64,000 nucleotides of DNA from the IMG/VR virus record IMGVR_UViG_3300047317_001031, positions 64,001 to 128,000 of that record, one strand, 5' to 3'. Positions 34,568-43,646 of the stretch are shown here, piece after piece; positions within the stretch are counted from its first letter, which is position 1; each line of letters starts with the position of its first letter. The notes under the pieces were generated by a model. It worked only from the letters and a program-made list of their open reading frames with translations, was not told the origin of the DNA and ran no database searches. The translations under genes and the position numbers were made by a program. This DNA is from a virus.

Positions 34568-35536
34568 ATGGCGACGACGCAAACGACGATCACATTTTTT
34601 GACGAAACGGGAACAAATCCGTTTCCTCCGGGCGTAAAAGTAACGATCGTCAATACATCCGCCGCCCTTATCGCCGTTGCCTATACGACGGTCGGAGGCG
34701 TAATAACCGTTGCACTTCAAACGGGGACGACATATGCGGCAAGTTTTGTCGGAACGCAAGCGGTAAGTGCGCAACCCGTCATTTTTGTATCCTCACCGAC
34801 AACGAATATTACCGTTCCTAATTATCGCTCGCCGGCTCTTTCTGCGACCGGGTACGCGCAAACGCAGATGGAAGTCTTACCGAACGAAGATTTTCCCGCA
34901 TCCGCGCTAACAGTCGGCGGCATCGCCTATACGATAGGATACGGTTTTGGTTCCGGTGCGTTCCAGACGGATTACGAAACGCAACAAACGCTTGCCGCGA
35001 ACCGTCTTCAATCATGCCAAAATAACATGGTTGATTCTTGGGCGACTGATTTTATCGGTTACGGCGTTTTCCCTCGATGGTCGGATACTGACGCCGCATA
35101 CATTGCACGGATCATGCAATGGTTACAACTTCCATGCGAAACATTGTCGGCTATTGCGTACGTCGTGCAAGTTTTCTTCAAGTATTTTCCCGATACGTCT
35201 ACCGTCGTTGATGTTTTCGATACGGTGAGCGATCCGGCTCGTGCGGGATATTATGGGATTGTTCCTGGTCAAGTCGCTATTATCGCTTACTATCCGCTTG
35301 AAGGCCAATTCGATGGATGGTATCTCGGGCAGTCCTTCCTCGGGCAGAATACGTTCTTCGCTGATCCATACGGATTCTCCGAGGGAGATATGTCGATCTA
35401 TCCTGAGTTACAAGCGCTCGTGAACGCCGTGAAGCCTGTCGGCGTGGAGCCTGTATATATCGCATCCCGCGGCGAGTTCCCGAACTTCTCGGGCTGGGGT
35501 GCATTGTGGCGTAATGTTATCTGGGAACCGGCGTAA
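34568..35536 (+). CDS. baseplate/tail protein I-like
   Basis: 322 residues directly after gpJ. A beta-rich N-domain then helical QTQMEVLPNEDFPASAL and aromatic-rich C-terminus (LEGQFDGWYLGQSFLGQN, GEFPNFSGWGALWRNVIWEPA). Position fits gpI; the sequence family is less clear. Confidence 0.6.
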   Translation: MATTQTTITFFDETGTNPFPPGVKVTIVNTSAALIAVAYTTVGGVITVALQTGTTYAASFVGTQAVSAQPVIFVSSPTTNITVPNYRSPALSATGYAQTQMEVLPNEDFPASALTVGGIAYTIGYGFGSGAFQTDYETQQTLAANRLQSCQNNMVDSWATDFIGYGVFPRWSDTDAAYIARIMQWLQLPCETLSAIAYVVQVFFKYFPDTSTVVDVFDTVSDPARAGYYGIVPGQVAIIAYYPLEGQFDGWYLGQSFLGQNTFFADPYGFSEGDMSIYPELQALVNAVKPVGVEPVYIASRGEFPNFSGWGALWRNVIWEPA

Positions 35537-35545
35537 GGAGTTTGG

Positions 35546-37699
35546 ATGCCTGATCTCACTCAAACCACAGAGATCCTCTTAGCGACGGAAGGATTACTCT
35601 TCACGCCGTCCATGCGTCTTATCGACCAATCCGTTCTTGATAATCAAGTAGGTCGAATTCTTGATTCTCTAGGCGGTCCTAACTTTCTACCGTATACGAA
35701 TTATGCCCAGATCGTTCCGACGAGCGGCCTCAACTTGCAAGCGGGCGGTCCTGGTCAAACGGTTATTGCTCAGGGGCGTCTCCTCGATTCATGCCCAACG
35801 ACGACGCTCACGGTTGCAACGGCCGGAGTCTCCGATCGCGTTGATCTTATCGCGATTCAGGCTACGCGCACGACGGGATCGGTTGCGATTACCGGGTTCG
35901 TACGTTCTGACGCCGCAACTCCGCAACTCGTCGTTCTGACAGGCACCCTCGTCTCCGGCGCGGCCACGGTCGGGTTGCCGGCAGGCTATACCGTCGCTCC
36001 GCGTATCGTCGGTCCATTCCCGGTAGGGATTGATAGCACGGCGGACCTTCGTCTTGTCTCCGTCTCCACGACGCAAGCTATCTTCCAGAGCGACGACAAC
36101 ACCGATACGCGCGCATTTGCATTCCTCGTTGCGGGAGTCGCGCCAGATCCCACGGGGAATTCCGGGGTTCCGACGACGCTCTATCTCCAAGAGAATCGTC
36201 CCGCATGGATTTACGTGCAGAACACGTCGGGGACGCCGCTTGTCGCTCCGCCTGCGCCGAGCGGATATGATCAATACGCGACGGTATACGTCCATGCGAA
36301 TGAGACCTCGATTTCCGGCGGCGATATCACGTATCTGTTTCCGCAATTGCCCGCTCTTTCCACGCAACTTATTCTCGCTGGATTAAACGTCGCCGGAAGC
36401 GCAGTTATCCAACAAACGCTTACCGTTGATCAAGCGACGACGCTTGCGGCACTGACTGCTGCGGCTACGATACTTGCCTCGCTTACTGTTACTGGAAATA
36501 CGACTCTTGATGGAACTCTTACGCTTGGGGGCTTGGCATCCTTTGGCGGATCAGTCAATATCGGGAACGCGCTTACGGTCGCTGGGGCGACAATCCTTGA
36601 TACGACGCTCAATGTCTTAGGGAATACCGATCTCGAAGGTACGCTCAACGTAGACGGAGCGACGACGCTCGCGGCTCTTGTTGCGACTGCGTCAACGCTT
36701 CTTTCGCTTGCCGTCACGAACAATGCGACGATCGGCGGAACATTAGGCGTTACGGGAAACGGTAATTTTACTTCAAGCGTGGCGATAACAGGAAATGCGA
36801 CTATCGGGGGTACGCTTGGGGTTACGGGAGCGACAACGGGTTCACTTGCGTCTTATACGAGCGCGGTAACGGCAGGATCAGGAACCGCTCCTGTGGGACC
36901 GGCGGCGGGCGACTTGCAAGCTTCACGCTCAACGACGACAGGTGCTCTTATCCTCGGCGGAACGAGCTCGAATTCGTCATTAGATTATGGGGTTAACCAT
37001 GCGGGCGCATTCACGCTTGGGGCTCTCCTCTATTGTGCAGAGATATTCGGGTCAAGTGCAATTACGGCAGGATCAGGAACGGCTCCGGGAAGTCCGGCTG
37101 CGGGGGATTTGCAGGCATCTCGTTCAACCACGACGGGCGCTCTCGTATTAGGCGGGAGCAGTTCGAGCGCGGCGCTAGATTACGGAGTAAATCATGCGAG
37201 CGCGTTTACTCTCGGGGCTGCGCTATATGGCATTAGCATTGTGCTTTCGGGTGCGATTACCGCTTCGCAATTCAACGGTTCCGGCGCTGGCTTGACGAGC
37301 GGGACGGTCCCTACGGCGGCGCTTGTGAGCATTCCGATCGGCGGAACAGTCCAGAGACAGATACGCCTTGATCAGACGGCCCCGAGTCAAACCTTAACGC
37401 TGCTCGCTCCTCTGCCTGCCGGGAATTGGATTGTTCGTGCGCATGCGAATTTCAATACAAATTCAACTTCAACGACGACCTTAGCGGGGGTAGACGGCGG
37501 AACAACATGGGAAGCGACTAGCCCGAACGGGACAACGACCGATACGCAACAACCGAACAATGCTGATCTTTATCTCATGGGAACGGCAGTAGGGGGAAAT
37601 CAGCCATCAGTTACGCTTGCAACGGATGCAAGCACTTCGCCTAATCCCTATATTGGTTACGGTGGAATCTACGAGATTACGTGTGTACGTTCGAGCTAA
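35546..37699 (+). CDS. tail fiber protein with repetitive shaft
   Basis: 717 residues. N-terminal baseplate-attachment-like region, then residues about 280-430 with Thr/Leu/Gly repeats (TLDGTLTLGGLAS, TIGGTLGVTGNG) typical of trimeric fiber shafts. A 65-residue block starting TAGSGTAP is tandemly duplicated (DNA about 36865-37060 and 37060-37255). The C-terminal 150 residues are a beta-rich tip. Likely receptor binding. Confidence 0.85.
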   Translation: MPDLTQTTEILLATEGLLFTPSMRLIDQSVLDNQVGRILDSLGGPNFLPYTNYAQIVPTSGLNLQAGGPGQTVIAQGRLLDSCPTTTLTVATAGVSDRVDLIAIQATRTTGSVAITGFVRSDAATPQLVVLTGTLVSGAATVGLPAGYTVAPRIVGPFPVGIDSTADLRLVSVSTTQAIFQSDDNTDTRAFAFLVAGVAPDPTGNSGVPTTLYLQENRPAWIYVQNTSGTPLVAPPAPSGYDQYATVYVHANETSISGGDITYLFPQLPALSTQLILAGLNVAGSAVIQQTLTVDQATTLAALTAAATILASLTVTGNTTLDGTLTLGGLASFGGSVNIGNALTVAGATILDTTLNVLGNTDLEGTLNVDGATTLAALVATASTLLSLAVTNNATIGGTLGVTGNGNFTSSVAITGNATIGGTLGVTGATTGSLASYTSAVTAGSGTAPVGPAAGDLQASRSTTTGALILGGTSSNSSLDYGVNHAGAFTLGALLYCAEIFGSSAITAGSGTAPGSPAAGDLQASRSTTTGALVLGGSSSSAALDYGVNHASAFTLGAALYGISIVLSGAITASQFNGSGAGLTSGTVPTAALVSIPIGGTVQRQIRLDQTAPSQTLTLLAPLPAGNWIVRAHANFNTNSTSTTTLAGVDGGTTWEATSPNGTTTDTQQPNNADLYLMGTAVGGNQPSVTLATDASTSPNPYIGYGGIYEITCVRSS

Positions 37700-37703
37700 A
37701 GAG

Positions 37704-37735
37704 AGAAGCCCCCAAAATTGGGGGCTTCTTATTAT
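37704..37735. terminator. bidirectional intrinsic terminator
   Basis: AGAAGCCCCC, six-base loop AAAATT, GGGGGCTTCT followed by TATTAT; the reverse strand reads equally well. Separates the fiber gene (plus) from the convergent lipoprotein gene (minus). Confidence 0.9.
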
Positions 37736-38580
37736 GTTCTCGAATTAGGAGAAACGCTAAAGGACGTAACATCTTGCGGTCCTCCGACCCAAAAATGTGT
37801 GAATCCGATCCCAGGAGCAAATCGAGTATCGTCTTGACCTCCGCCTCCTGGAACATTGATAATCGTAGCGGCAACATTTTGCACGGTTTGCGATCCTATG
37901 ACTTGAGTGGCCCCAGTGCTTAGTATTCCGCTAACAATGGGGAAATAATAACTTGTCACGCCGAGCGATGCCGTAAGCGTAAAAGTTTCCCCGGTCGTTG
38001 GACTATCGTCAATTTGCGGGACTCCAGGAATCATTCCGTCATTGGAATAGAACAATATCGGTTTTATAGTGTTCCCGCCTCCGCTCCCAATATAATATGT
38101 TATGCGATGTGTACTAAACGCATCTGCAAAAGGCCAGCCCGATTTAGTGTAGAACATTGAATAATTACCATAACTACTGCTTGTCATATCAAATCGTTCT
38201 GCTTGCACATTATTGATCGGACATGAACATGCGAGCATAAATGCTCCGGCATCAGTAATCTTCGCTCCGTTAGCAAAGATCCAATAATTCCCGGCAAGAA
38301 ACGGCAAGTATGATTGAGAAACGCTTTCGGCAGAGGTAGACGGAGCATAATCCGGCTGTACGGTAATCGTTGCAACGGGGAGAACTACTGAAGAAGGACT
38401 CCCAGGAGTCGGAGACGGCAAATCTCCCGGATTGGCCGAAATGCCTGCTGGAGAATTCCCGGCTGCCTTGGGTGATGCTTGAGCGTTTACGGCTACGGAT
38501 TGAGGTACAGGCGACGACCCCCCGCCTCCGCATGCAGAGAGAGAGAGCGCGACGATGATCGCGGCAATGATGGGTTTCAA
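37732..38580 (-). CDS. secreted lipoprotein
   Basis: 282 residues from the TTG at 38580 with AGGAAG five bases upstream. The N-terminus is basic then hydrophobic (KPIIAAIIVALSLSAC), and LSAC is a lipobox; Gly/Ser/Pro-rich spacer follows. The mature domain is beta-rich with CSCP motif and no recognised enzyme signature. Flanked by a terminator and reading opposite to the virion operon, it looks like a moron gene, possibly acting in superinfection exclusion or host surface alteration. Confidence 0.75.
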   Translation of the reverse strand: MKPIIAAIIVALSLSACGGGGSSPVPQSVAVNAQASPKAAGNSPAGISANPGDLPSPTPGSPSSVVLPVATITVQPDYAPSTSAESVSQSYLPFLAGNYWIFANGAKITDAGAFMLACSCPINNVQAERFDMTSSSYGNYSMFYTKSGWPFADAFSTHRITYYIGSGGGNTIKPILFYSNDGMIPGVPQIDDSPTTGETFTLTASLGVTSYYFPIVSGILSTGATQVIGSQTVQNVAATIINVPGGGGQDDTRFAPGIGFTHFWVGGPQDVTSFSVSPNSRT

Positions 38581-38711
38581 GTTCTTCCTACCTTTCAGGG
38601 ATAGCCTGCCATGCTTATTGCATCCAGGCAAGTGATTCCTGGGTAGGCAAGAGTCAAATGGGGAGGAGGTAGTCCCCGGAAGTCCTTAAAGACCCGGAGG
38701 CTTCCTTGCGG

Positions 38712-38717
38712 TATACT
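38712..38717 (+). promoter_or_regulatory. -10 box TATACT of a leaderless antitoxin promoter
   Basis: TATACT ends six bases before the ATG at 38724, so transcription would start at or next to the start codon. No convincing -35 at 17 bases. Same spacing as at three other genes in the window. Confidence 0.5.
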
Positions 38718-38723
38718 CCGAGC

Positions 38724-38963
38724 ATGACTCGTAGCGCACTCCATGAACTCGTTGACAAGGTTCCCGATGCCCAGATTGACCGCATGGCCGAACTGGTACG
38801 GGCTGTCAACGCAAACGATCGCTTAGGCATTCAGCTTGCCCTAGCCCCCGAAGTCGATCCTGAACCGGATGAAATCGCCACCGACGAAGATCGTCAAGAT
38901 GCTATTCCCATGAAGGAATTCCTCGCAGAACTGGGCTTAACTGAGCGCGACCTCGTAGCGTGA
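38724..38963 (+). CDS. putative antitoxin of a RelE-type module
   Basis: 79 residues, acidic C-terminal half (EPDEIATDEDRQDAIPMKEFLAEL) typical of antitoxin toxin-binding tails. No ribosome site; -10 TATACT is six bases upstream, suggesting a leaderless mRNA. Stop overlaps the GTG of the toxin gene. DNA-binding domain not obvious. Confidence 0.7.
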   Translation: MTRSALHELVDKVPDAQIDRMAELVRAVNANDRLGIQLALAPEVDPEPDEIATDEDRQDAIPMKEFLAELGLTERDLVA

Positions 38964-39211
38964 CGGTCAAGTTTGAGTCACATGCCCGTAAAGACACGAT
39001 CCGCCTGCCTGAAGCTGATCGGAAGGCGATACTGAAGGCCATCTATGCGTTCGCCAACGGGAATTTGGAGAACGCCGATATTAAGAAGCTCAAGGGTCGG
39101 AATCCTCCCGAATATCGGCTCCGTATTGGAGACTGGAGGATCATCTTTAGCCAAAATTCGGACATCCTAATTGTTCGCCGCATTGTGGATCGCAAGGAAG
39201 CGTACCGTTAG
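38960..39211 (+). CDS. RelE/ParE-family toxin
   Basis: 83 residues from GTG in four-base overlap with the antitoxin. Pattern KFESHARKDTIRLPEADRKAILKAIYAFA, LKGRNPPEYRLRIGDWRIIFSQ and DILIVRRIVDRKEAYR is the RelE/ParE layout (R.R.G.WRI.F). Probably an mRNA interferase or gyrase inhibitor; may serve plasmid-like maintenance or anti-phage defence. Confidence 0.88.
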   Translation: MTVKFESHARKDTIRLPEADRKAILKAIYAFANGNLENADIKKLKGRNPPEYRLRIGDWRIIFSQNSDILIVRRIVDRKEAYR

Positions 39212-39777
39212 CCTCCTCCAGATATGCTGGTGGTATAGGTGGAAAAAGATTCGTCCTCTTGAATTGCGGACTTTCGGTAATCGGCCATGCGGATGACGAT
39301 TCGCGGTTTTTCCACGGTCTTCGGTGGAGCAGAAACCTTTTTGGCACGGACCTTTCGCATGGGAGGCACCGAGAAGGCTTCATCCTGATAAGCGAGATCC
39401 GCCTCTTTCCCTGCGAATCCATACATCGTATTGAGCCGATATAGCGTTTTCGTTCCTTCCTTGCCAACAGGAAAGATGAGCGAGCAAGCCTTCAAGCGTG
39501 TAATTTCGCGGCTAACATTTTCTCGCCTCATCCCCGTTATCTGAGCGATATCTTCAGCGGTACATCCGATAATATTATCCATGCGGATGAAACACTCCAT
39601 CGCGAGGAGCACTGACCCTGCTGCCGGGTTCTTGAGATTGAAGCGTGCGAGGAACTGCTTCCCGGCGATGCGATTCTGCACGTAGTTCATCCCATCAAAG
39701 GCGAACGGTCTTTTTTTCTCCAGGGCAGGAGGAAACTTGCGGGATCTGCCTAACTTTTTCATTCGTCCGAAGAGCAT
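39208..39777 (-). CDS. winged-helix protein resembling RepL-type replication initiator
   Basis: 189 residues. Core: NPAAGSVLLAMECFIRMDNIIGCTAEDIAQITGMRRENVSREITRL, then LIFPVGKEGTKTLYRLNTMYGFAGK. The HTH with a wing and the YRLN..Y...GK motif are like RepL-type plasmid initiators, though a Crp/MarR-type regulator remains possible. Reads convergently with the toxin gene. Tandem palindromes lie about 240 bases upstream. Confidence 0.55.
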   Translation of the reverse strand: MLFGRMKKLGRSRKFPPALEKKRPFAFDGMNYVQNRIAGKQFLARFNLKNPAAGSVLLAMECFIRMDNIIGCTAEDIAQITGMRRENVSREITRLKACSLIFPVGKEGTKTLYRLNTMYGFAGKEADLAYQDEAFSVPPMRKVRAKKVSAPPKTVEKPRIVIRMADYRKSAIQEDESFSTYTTSISGGG

Positions 39778-40495
39778 TCTAGCCGTGCAACCGGCAGATG
39801 TGGGAAAGAATCGTCAACTTTAGAAGAGGGCTGACGATTTTTTCTTTTCCCTTTGTAAAGAAAAATCCCTACCTGCCGATACAAGCAGGAACATTTTCAC
39901 TAGCACGGGAAATGTCAGGGACCCGGCCTGATAACCCGGATGCGATACCCGATGTCACGAGAAAAGTAACACCCGCTACTGGCGAGGTGTATTTTGCTAT
40001 TCCCATGGTGAATTATTCGAAAAGTGTGTTGCACGTTACACACTTTTGCCTGGAAAGTGTGTTGCGGGTGATACACTTTCGGGATAAATGTTTTAGCCGT
40101 TTTCGCCTTATCCCATAAGGTCTTTCGCCCATTTTTGAGCCAATCTCGCTATTCTAATGATTCTAAGTCGTCTATTTGCCCCGGCACCGATATTGAGGAT
40201 AAGCGCCTACGCGGCGGGCGGATAGGGCGACCCCGATAATCCGATAAAGGGAACCTTAAAAATCAAACGTGGGGCGGCGGAGCCGTCACACAAGCGGTCC
40301 CAGAACAAGACTATCCCCCGTCCTCCTTTGCACGACGGATCAAGATTGGGAAAGAGGCCCATAGGTTGCCCTAGGAGGCCCGTTCCCTGATTCCCGAGCC
40401 TTGGAGTGCATCAAGATGCCTTCCACGCGCTCCACAGGCCATTCTTGGGGCTTTTGCGCGGAAGGCGACCCATGCGAAGAGATGTCGGGTGAACC
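39778..40495. other. long noncoding region with tandem palindromes
   Basis: About 718 bases with no convincing gene (one ORF at 39798-40118 is dubious). It holds two spaced 28-bp palindromes (40020-40080). The rest shows no clear promoter or terminator to me. It may be a control region or an origin. Confidence 0.5.
40020..40080. repeat. two tandem 28-bp palindromes, 33 bp apart
   Basis: Copy 1: AAAAGTGTGT, 8 bases, ACACACTTTT (40020-40047). Copy 2: GAAAGTGTGT, 8 bases, ATACACTTTC (40053-40080). Arms are almost identical, and the 33-bp phase is about three helical turns, as expected for a cooperatively bound operator or iterons. Confidence 0.85.
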
Positions 40496-40912
40496 ATGAA
40501 GCTAACGACTGATCAGCGATCTCTCCCGCGGCGATTGGCTCTCTTGGGTTTTTCCTCGTATGCAGAGTATCTTGATTCGGAGCATTGGAAGAGCGTTCGG
40601 GCTCGGTATCGTGCCTCAAAGGTTCCGGATTATTGCGCTCGGTGCGGCGGGCCGGGGGAAAACCTGCACCATAAGACCTACGAGCGGCTTGGGCGGGAAT
40701 GGTTACGGGATCTCGTTCTGCTTTGCCGGCCGCATCACGAGGCGGTTCATCGGCATCAACGGGAACAGATGGAGAACGGAACCTATCGGGGTCTTGCCGC
40801 AGCGACTCGCGACGTCGTGAACGGGCCTAGGAAGCCGAGAAGGCCGAAGAAGAAGCCTGCGGATTCGAAAGCATCCTTTCTCGCATGGTATCGTCGTCGG
40901 GCATTTTCTTAA
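40496..40912 (+). CDS. HNH endonuclease
   Basis: 138 residues. YCARCG (Cys47, Cys50), NLHHKTYERLG (His58-His59), LVLLCRPHHEAVH (Cys77, His80-81): the classic zinc HNH core. Could be a free-standing homing or packaging-associated nuclease; the terminase is far away, so a mobile element is likelier. Start behind GGTGAACC. Confidence 0.9.
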   Translation: MKLTTDQRSLPRRLALLGFSSYAEYLDSEHWKSVRARYRASKVPDYCARCGGPGENLHHKTYERLGREWLRDLVLLCRPHHEAVHRHQREQMENGTYRGLAAATRDVVNGPRKPRRPKKKPADSKASFLAWYRRRAFS

Positions 40913-40949
40913 GAAGACATCCGGGAGCGAGGCCAAGAATACCCGGATC

Positions 40950-41345
40950 ATGATGAAAAAGAAATCCCGTTCTTTAGCCGCTTGCTTAATCGCCGTCATT
41001 TTCGCATGCCCGGCTCTCTCAGAGGGGAGCCTCGGTAACGAGAGAGTTCTCCATGCGAAAAGTGCGTGCGTGGAATCGTTGCAATCGGAAATTATCGTGC
41101 AGAACGGCCAACCTGCGCCCCCAAGGCATAATCACATAGCTAGCGAGATGCGTTTCCCCGGTGTCGGAGCGCAGACGACCGAAGCAATCTATACCCGTTT
41201 CCGCAACGAACCGATCCAAGTACGACCGGGCTATACGATGTGGTCAACGTATGACGATGTTCACACGGTTTGCGGCTACGATGACCAAGGCAAGCTTTAC
41301 GTTCGGCTTGATACCGCGAAGCAGATCCCCGTGAGGACATGGTAG
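40950..41345 (+). CDS. exported hypothetical protein
   Basis: 131 residues with signal peptide: MMKKKSRS, hydrophobic LAACLIAVIFACPAL, cleavage near residue 25. Mature part with two Cys (about 38 and 114) that could form a disulfide in the periplasm or outside. No family recognised. Confidence 0.6.
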   Translation: MMKKKSRSLAACLIAVIFACPALSEGSLGNERVLHAKSACVESLQSEIIVQNGQPAPPRHNHIASEMRFPGVGAQTTEAIYTRFRNEPIQVRPGYTMWSTYDDVHTVCGYDDQGKLYVRLDTAKQIPVRTW

Positions 41346-41365
41346 GGGGAGACGAATATTTTTCA

Positions 41366-41734
41366 TTAGGTCTGCCTTAGATGGTGTTCGCGAAAAAGCT
41401 TCATGAAGAAGGCGATTTGGGGGATGTTGAGCGATCGGCTTTCTCCAGTTTGGTCCGAGTAGCCGATCGCGAAGATATCTCCCCGGAGCGTAGCATCCGT
41501 CGTCATGGGAACGAACTTTTCAGGGGCGACGATGTTCCTGGGCAAGTTTTTAATAAATCCTTCATCATTTAAGAATATGTAGGATCGATCGTCCCATTTT
41601 AGGCATTCAAAGTGCCCCCCGACGATCTGTTGTATGGCCTCGAAATCGTCTTCGACTTCCTCTATGACCGGCAACTGATTGACGCGCTTCACGACGATGC
41701 GAAAGCGCTTTTTGGGCATATCGGTCTTCATCAA
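41366..41734 (-). CDS. DUF3846-like protein
   Basis: 122 residues. IEEVEDDFEAIQQIVGGHFECL, FLNDEGFIKNLPRN and LRGDIFAIGY follow the DUF3846 pattern (LQ..VGG, N.eG...LP.N, G.i...). A widespread phage/plasmid protein of unknown function. Confidence 0.65.
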   Translation of the reverse strand: MMKTDMPKKRFRIVVKRVNQLPVIEEVEDDFEAIQQIVGGHFECLKWDDRSYIFLNDEGFIKNLPRNIVAPEKFVPMTTDATLRGDIFAIGYSDQTGESRSLNIPQIAFFMKLFREHHLRQT

Positions 41735-42078
41735 TTTTCTTTAGTCCCAACAATTGCGGCGTAACGCATAACTGCATTCCCGGAGAGCACCTGCGCTCCT
41801 AACCCGACCTTGATGATCTCAAACGCATATTCGAGTTGAGCGGTGCAGCATCGATATTCCCACCAGGATTCGGGATCAATCTTATCACGGAACATCGTAT
41901 CCTCGGCCATGCGACGTGAAGCAAGCGCCGACGTAATTTCCGCAGGCGTGTTCATCTTCGAGATCAGTTCAAACCCGGCGAGGCATCCGCGAATCTTCTC
42001 CGGACGCTTTTCATTCGCATGGACGCTCTTTATCCCGTCCTCGACGATGCGGTCTCGTAGTTCTTGGAACGTCATCAT
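41731..42078 (-). CDS. hypothetical protein
   Basis: 115 residues from ATG 42078 (ATGATG); a GTG at 42099 is possible. MTFQELRDRIVEDGIKSV...GCLAGFELI resembles a recurrent small phage protein. Stop overlaps the DUF3846-like start by four bases. Function unknown. Confidence 0.55.
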   Translation of the reverse strand: MMTFQELRDRIVEDGIKSVHANEKRPEKIRGCLAGFELISKMNTPAEITSALASRRMAEDTMFRDKIDPESWWEYRCCTAQLEYAFEIIKVGLGAQVLSGNAVMRYAAIVGTKEN

Positions 42079-42133
42079 ACTACTAGCATTTTCACGCACA
42101 ACCTAAGAATCCATTCTGTTGGAGGGTCTCGTT

Positions 42134-42601
42134 TTGAAGAATTTAAGGCTGCTTTTAGCGGCTTTTTTCATTTTTGCGGCCCTGTTCTTCGCCCCGCGAC
42201 AGGCAGATGCCACGACATGCGTCCTCCCCTACCCGAACGCTCCGCCGCTTTATACCTCCGCTGATCCGAACGTCGTATGGGGAAATTTCAATGCCCTTGC
42301 TGCGTGTTTGCTTATAACGCCGCAATCGGCTACGGCGACGTTAAGTACCGTCGCGTCAAGCGCCTCGTCGGTTACGCTGCTCGCCTCAAATAGTATCCGA
42401 AAGGGCATGATCATCTACAATAACTCAACGCAGTTTTTGTATTTGGCGTTTGCCGCTTCCGCTTCGACAAGTGTTTTTACTTATCCGATTCCGCCCGGCG
42501 CGATCTATGAGAACAGCGGTCTTGACACGCTTTATACCGGCAAAGTAACGGGCATATGGCCGAGTGCGAACGGTAGCGCGATTATAACGGAGGAGAAGTA
42601 A
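42134..42601 (+). CDS. exported beta-rich protein
   Basis: 155 residues from TTG with GGAGGG seven bases upstream. Signal peptide MKNLRLLLAAFFIFAALFFA, cleavage near QADA (about 26). Mature part Ala/Ser/Thr-rich, beta-rich (SSVTLLASNSIRKGMIIYNNS). First of four consecutive exported proteins. Confidence 0.65.
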   Translation: MKNLRLLLAAFFIFAALFFAPRQADATTCVLPYPNAPPLYTSADPNVVWGNFNALAACLLITPQSATATLSTVASSASSVTLLASNSIRKGMIIYNNSTQFLYLAFAASASTSVFTYPIPPGAIYENSGLDTLYTGKVTGIWPSANGSAIITEEK

Positions 42602-42605
42602 TAAC

Positions 42606-43646
42606 GTGAAACGCTTCTTAGCAACGGCAATGTTTGTGCTTTGCTTTACCGGCACAGCGCTAGCGAATATTATCCAGCCGTATCCCGCTCCTGTTACAAT
42701 CCCTGCGTCAAACCCGCTAGCCGTCGCGCCGGCAGTCCCCACTCCCGGCGCGACGGCTATCCCGCTTACATCCACAAGCACGGGAAAGTATGTTTATTCG
42801 GTCGGGAATAACGGATACACGCAGATATCATGCAATATCAACGGTCTTACGGCTGGGGCAGCGACGATCACGAGTTATGTCGCCTATGATGCGGCAAACG
42901 CTTTAACACAGACCGTTAACGGATACGAATGGAATACAGGGGAGTATGATTCTATTCTTAACGACGACGGAAATTACACCTTTGTCATAAACGGCGCCGC
43001 ATTTTTTGATCTTTACGTAACGAGCATCGGAACGGGAAGCGCGAGTATTGTTTGTAATCCGCGATATAGCGGCCCAAATGCCGACAATATTGACGGGAGC
43101 GGAAATCACGGCATCATTATCAATGGGCAATCCGGTCTTGTCAATGTCCCGACGCCCGCTCCGGCTCCCACAGGCGCGCATAGCGTCGTAGCGGTTGAGG
43201 GAATTTCGTCCGGAACGAATGTCAATGTTGCTGGATCACGTAATTCAACGACGGTCGGAATTCAAGGAATAATCGCCGACAATCCTGCGAATGCCGCATG
43301 CAACGGGTCCATTGCTCAAATTATGTGCGGTCTTACGCTGACTGGAACATCCATAACGAATATCGTCACGGGAGTTACGAGCAAACAAATTTACCTCATG
43401 TTCCTTTCGGCGACAAATACAAGCGGAACGGCGGTCACTATGCAGCTTTCATATGGAACAAGCGGAAGTTGCGGAACCGGGAATACGCCGATCGGAGCGC
43501 CTATTCTTGTCCCTCCCGGCGGCGGATTTGTCTGGCCGATGGGGCAAGTCCCATATGCCGTTACACCTGTTACGAACGGACTCTGTGCGCAATTGTCGGG
43601 ATCGGCGACGAGCGTTTATATTAACTCGGACGTGGCGATATTCTAA
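42606..43646 (+). CDS. exported beta-rich protein
   Basis: 346 residues from GTG behind GGAGGAGA. Signal peptide KRFLATAMFVLCFTGTALA. The body is Thr/Asn/Gly/Ser-rich with repeated beta strands, like secreted adhesins or fiber-like proteins. Function unknown; the neighbouring GH26-like enzyme suggests a surface-glycan context. Confidence 0.6.
   Translation: MKRFLATAMFVLCFTGTALANIIQPYPAPVTIPASNPLAVAPAVPTPGATAIPLTSTSTGKYVYSVGNNGYTQISCNINGLTAGAATITSYVAYDAANALTQTVNGYEWNTGEYDSILNDDGNYTFVINGAAFFDLYVTSIGTGSASIVCNPRYSGPNADNIDGSGNHGIIINGQSGLVNVPTPAPAPTGAHSVVAVEGISSGTNVNVAGSRNSTTVGIQGIIADNPANAACNGSIAQIMCGLTLTGTSITNIVTGVTSKQIYLMFLSATNTSGTAVTMQLSYGTSGSCGTGNTPIGAPILVPPGGGFVWPMGQVPYAVTPVTNGLCAQLSGSATSVYINSDVAIF

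Noticed and set aside
35789-36367. 192-codon minus-strand ORF inside the fiber gene
   Set aside because: Arg-rich antisense shadow of the fiber frame.
36860-37260. Repeats in the fiber gene as a CRISPR array
   Set aside because: Two copies of an in-frame protein block, not short repeats with spacers. No CRISPR array was seen anywhere.
39798-40118. 106-codon plus-strand ORF upstream of the winged-helix gene
   Set aside because: Composition is not protein-like, no ribosome site, and it runs through the tandem palindromes; more likely control DNA.
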